Shown piece after piece: positions 61,517 through 64,000 of a stretch of 64,000 nucleotides of DNA. Position 1 is the stretch's first letter; every line of letters starts with the position of its first letter. The stretch comes from Microvirga soli (lineage in GTDB: Bacteria; Pseudomonadota; Alphaproteobacteria; Rhizobiales; Beijerinckiaceae): NCBI RefSeq assembly GCF_016734765.1, contig NZ_JAERQE010000020.1, forward strand, positions 22,171 to 86,170, given 5' to 3'. The position numbers were made by a program, and so were the translations under genes. The notes beneath the pieces were generated by a model. It made no database searches. It had not been told where the DNA came from and worked only from the letters and a program-made list of their open reading frames with translations.

Positions 61517-62056
61517 ATGCGTCATCTCACCATTTCAACTGCCCTGGTCGCAAGCTGCCTGATCGCAGGAGCCGCATGGGCACAAGGATCCTCCGGCGGC
61601 TCCAGCAGCGGCGGGAGCGCCGGCGGTTCGTCCTCCTCGGCATCGCCGTCGACCGGCTCATCCTCAGGGACAGCTGCACAGCCGAGGAGCCCCACTCTTC
61701 GTCCTCCGGGACAGGCTGCTCCCGGAAACACGGGCCAATCTGACAGCACGGGTGTCCGGGGAACGTCCGATACCCTGACGGGAACCACAACGAACCAAGA
61801 CACCAGCGCAACCGGGAACGCGGCTACAGGCCGTCCCGGATCGCCCCCCGGCAGCGAAGGCAGCACGGGCGGGGCCGCGACAAGTGCCAACCGCTCCTCG
61901 ACCGACCCGGACACCACCGGAGGAGTCGGAGGCGTCAACCGGCTTCAGCCGGGTGAACGCTCTGCAGTGGGTCCCTCTCCACGGGAAGAGGAACTGTTCC
62001 GCCAAGGCGAGCAGCTGGAGCAGAAGGCCCGGGAAGGCGTCTGCTCCACCTGCTGA
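61517..62056 (+). CDS. Low-complexity Ser/Gly/Thr-rich secreted protein
   Basis: 179 aa. Signal peptide (1-22, ending AWAQ), a 125-residue disordered Ser/Gly/Thr/Pro region, then a short charged helix (PREEELFRQGEQLEQKAREG) ending in a C-S-T-C tail. Excellent AAAGGAGG ribosome site. I know no function. The C-terminal CxxC could bind metal or form a disulfide. Convergent with the OYE gene. Confidence 0.65.
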   Translation: MRHLTISTALVASCLIAGAAWAQGSSGGSSSGGSAGGSSSSASPSTGSSSGTAAQPRSPTLRPPGQAAPGNTGQSDSTGVRGTSDTLTGTTTNQDTSATGNAATGRPGSPPGSEGSTGGAATSANRSSTDPDTTGGVGGVNRLQPGERSAVGPSPREEELFRQGEQLEQKAREGVCSTC

Positions 62057-62059
62057 TCC

Positions 62060-63151
62060 TCAAGCCGCCTCGTTAAGAGCCGGATAGTCCGTGTAGCCTT
62101 CCGTGCCGCCGCCATAGAAGGTGTTGCGGTCCGGCTGGTTGAGCGGCGCATTGAGGCGGAAGCGCTCGACGAGATCCGGATTGGCGATGAAGAGGCGCCC
62201 AAAGGCCACGAGGTCGGCTCGCCCGCTCGACACAGCCTCAGTCGCCATCTCACGATCATAGCCGTTATTGGCGATATAGGCGCCGCGGAAGGAGCCGCGC
62301 AGGCCCGCGTAATCGACGTCGACTGCGTTCCGGTCGCCCTGGGTCGCGCCCTCGATCATGTGGACATAGGCAAGCCCGAGCTTGTCGAGACGCTCGACCA
62401 CATGGCCGAACAGGGCCTGTGGGTTCGAATCCACAGCGTCGTTGACCTTTGCCGGCGAGAGGCGGATGCCGACGCGTCCCTTGTCCCAGACCTTCAGCAC
62501 CGCCTCGGCGGCCTCGATCGTGAGGCGTGCACGGTTCTCGATAGAGCCGCCATACGCGTCGGTGCGGTGGTTCGAGCCGTGCTTCATGAACTGGTCGAGC
62601 AGGTAGCCATTGGCAGCGTGAATTTCGACGCCGTCGAACCCGGCCTCCTTGGCGTTGCGAGCAGCATGCTCGTAGTCGCGCAGAATGCTTGGAATTTCTG
62701 AGAGTTCGAGCGCGCGGGGCTCAGAGACGTCCACGAAGCCATCCGTGATAAAGGTTTTCGTCTGAGCCCGAAGCGGCGAGGGCGCCACCGGTGCAGCTCC
62801 GCCTGGCAGGAGCGAGGTGTGGGACACGCGGCCCACATGCCAGAGCTGAATGAAGATCCGCCCGCCGGCCTTGTGGACCGCATCCGTCACCTTACGCCAA
62901 TGTGCAACCTGCTCTGGGGTGTAGATGCCTGGGGTGCGCAGATAACCCTGTCCCTGATGCGAGATCTGCGAACCTTCCGAAATCAGAAGGCCGGCACTTG
63001 CCCGCTGAGCGTAGTAGGTCGCGGTGATGTCACGCGCAACGTCACCTTCCGCAGCCCGATTGCGGGTGAGGGGAGCCATGACTAAGCGGTTCGGCAGGGT
63101 CAGGCTGCCCAAGGTGTAGGGCTGGAACAATGCATTGGCATCGGCGCTCAT
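62060..63151 (-). CDS. Old yellow enzyme-family alkene reductase (NemA-like)
   Basis: 363 aa FMN barrel. LFQPYTLGSLTLPNRLVMAPLTRNRA, SEGSQISHQGQGYLRTPG, FIQLWHVGRVSH, the catalytic His/Asn in GVEIHAANGYLLDQFMKHGSN, DAYGGSIENRARL and VGIRLSP. Reduces the C=C of unsaturated carbonyls, nitro esters or maleimides with NAD(P)H. ATG 63151 with GAGG upstream. Confidence 0.92.
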   Translation of the reverse strand: MSADANALFQPYTLGSLTLPNRLVMAPLTRNRAAEGDVARDITATYYAQRASAGLLISEGSQISHQGQGYLRTPGIYTPEQVAHWRKVTDAVHKAGGRIFIQLWHVGRVSHTSLLPGGAAPVAPSPLRAQTKTFITDGFVDVSEPRALELSEIPSILRDYEHAARNAKEAGFDGVEIHAANGYLLDQFMKHGSNHRTDAYGGSIENRARLTIEAAEAVLKVWDKGRVGIRLSPAKVNDAVDSNPQALFGHVVERLDKLGLAYVHMIEGATQGDRNAVDVDYAGLRGSFRGAYIANNGYDREMATEAVSSGRADLVAFGRLFIANPDLVERFRLNAPLNQPDRNTFYGGGTEGYTDYPALNEAA

Positions 63152-63494
63152 TGAAAACCTCGTTCTATCCTGTGGAATTATCTGAAGCACAGGTTGTCAC
63201 GAGATAAGCGGCCGTCCGTCTGTTGCAACGGAAGGCTGCCATGCAAAAAGCGAAGGTCTCGAGCGGCCTGTGTGTCGCTGAGACAACGTTGATGACAATC
63301 CGCTCGGCAAGAGTCCGCTGATAAGGTGCCGCTCACGACCTAACAGCCCTGCCGGTTTAATTGTTGCCTCTCTCGCTCGCCTCGATCCGACTTCGGCGAC
63401 GCAGGCTGCGTTGACTGCATCAGCCGATCCACACTTGCAAATATAACGAAATAATATATCAAAAAAAGATATAATACTAGATCTTGGAAATCCA
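63152..63494. other. Intergenic region with a sharp A/T-rich patch
   Basis: About 340 bases between divergent genes. No likely gene; a 145-codon minus-strand frame has no ribosome site or family. Bases 63436-63480 are strongly A/T-rich (ATATAACGAAATAATATATC and following), unlike the surroundings, and probably hold the promoter for the lipoprotein gene. Confidence 0.5.
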
Positions 63495-63923
63495 ATGAGC
63501 ATCTCAACATTCCCGGTCAAGCCAGTAACACTTGCGATCGCTGCAGGCATCTTCCTGGCAGGGTGTGGCGGACGTGAAGCGAAACCGATTCCCGTAACGA
63601 ACGTAGCCGACACGTCGCTGGACTGTCCTGCCATCGCGCGTGAATTCGAGGCGAACGAGCGCCAGATCGTCGTGACGCTTCAGGAGAAGGACGGTGCAGT
63701 CGCCAAGAACGTTGTTCTCGGAGTGACAGGGGCGGTTCTTTTCTTCCCGGCGCTTTTCTTCATGGATCCGAAATCACCGGAGAAAGTCGAGATCGACGCA
63801 TTGCGCAACCGCAATCGCGTACTTGAGGACATCGTCCGCACCAAGCTTTGTCCGCCGCTGCAGACAAAGATCGCCGAGGTTTATCGCCGGCTCGACGACA
63901 TGCCGGCGAAGGCGCCTCAGTGA
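63495..63923 (+). CDS. Small lipoprotein with a membrane segment, unknown function
   Basis: 142 aa. Lipobox signal (LAIAAGIFLAGC, Cys24), a helical region (LDCPAIAREFEANERQIVVTL), a hydrophobic stretch (VVLGVTGAVLFFPALFFM, about 75-92) and a C-terminal coiled-coil-like part (EKVEIDALRNRNRVLEDIV). The pattern is like small entry-exclusion or metal-stress lipoproteins, but I cannot name a family. A/T-rich promoter upstream. Confidence 0.7.
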   Translation: MSISTFPVKPVTLAIAAGIFLAGCGGREAKPIPVTNVADTSLDCPAIAREFEANERQIVVTLQEKDGAVAKNVVLGVTGAVLFFPALFFMDPKSPEKVEIDALRNRNRVLEDIVRTKLCPPLQTKIAEVYRRLDDMPAKAPQ

Positions 63924-64000
63924 GCTAAAGCGCTTTTGATCTGGGCTTGAATCCATTCGGGTGGGCTGCGCGTTGACTAGGATATGGCCCGGGAGGCAAG

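Noticed and set aside
63197..63634. 145-codon minus-strand frame opposite the last lipoprotein
   Set aside because: It spans an A/T-rich promoter-like patch and the start of the lipoprotein gene and has no ribosome site or motif.

Overview
The window is GC-rich chromosomal DNA from an alphaproteobacterium, most likely a Hyphomicrobiales (Rhizobiales) member such as Microvirga or another Methylobacteriaceae. The assignment is inferred from gene content: an AapJQM-type amino-acid ABC transporter, an ExoR homologue, an ATP12 chaperone, propionyl-CoA carboxylase genes, an OpgC-type acyltransferase and typical rhizobial intergenic palindromes. Replicon and species cannot be fixed from the sequence alone. 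About 57 protein genes and one tRNA-Leu(GAG) are supported. No CRISPR array, insertion sequence or prophage was seen.

Region 1 (1-1.8 kb) holds the start of an NAD-dependent epimerase and a TetR regulator divergent from a small secreted protein, with two matching palindromic operators between them. Region 2 (1.8-19.4 kb) looks like a catabolic island. It has a glycine/amine-oxidase-type FAD enzyme, an AapJQM importer lacking its ATPase, a YtcJ-type amidohydrolase, and a leftward set running IclR regulator, acyl-CoA synthetase, dihydropyrimidinase/hydantoinase, SsnA-like amidohydrolase, Asp/Glu-hydantoin racemase, second SsnA-like amidohydrolase. Divergent from the IclR gene are a TRAP solute-binding protein, a short-chain dehydrogenase and a tandem PPC/DUF296 protein. 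Four amidohydrolase-superfamily enzymes plus a racemase suggest opening of a cyclic amide or similar N-C ring followed by CoA activation. The substrate is unknown.

Region 3 (19.4-31.1 kb) is the most interesting. It interleaves a bacterial partner-switching module (membrane HAMP-SpoIIE phosphatase, STAS antagonist, RsbW-like HATPase, and a second STAS gene) with polysaccharide genes: a GH10 glycosidase without signal peptide, a PIG-L/LmbE deacetylase, a cellulose-synthase-like GT2 without a PilZ domain, and a BcsC-like TPR/beta-barrel outer-membrane protein built from exact 342-bp repeats. I propose a synthase-dependent exopolysaccharide system controlled by STAS partner switching instead of cyclic-di-GMP.

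Region 4 (31.2-64 kb) is mostly housekeeping: ATP12, PccB and PccA (propionyl-CoA carboxylation), isovaleryl-CoA dehydrogenase and methylcrotonyl-CoA carboxylase beta (leucine breakdown), IlvD (branched-chain synthesis), LipB, MgtE, ExoIII, an OYE-type reductase, and many small stress or envelope genes (OpgC plus an SGNH hydrolase, MhqD/MhqO-like pair, CDF transporter with a lipoprotein, acylphosphatase, rhodanese, GST, GH25). An exoR homologue overlaps the end of ilvD, a second link to exopolysaccharide control. The part from 42 to 47 kb is very tightly packed, with several convergent genes overlapping at their ends.
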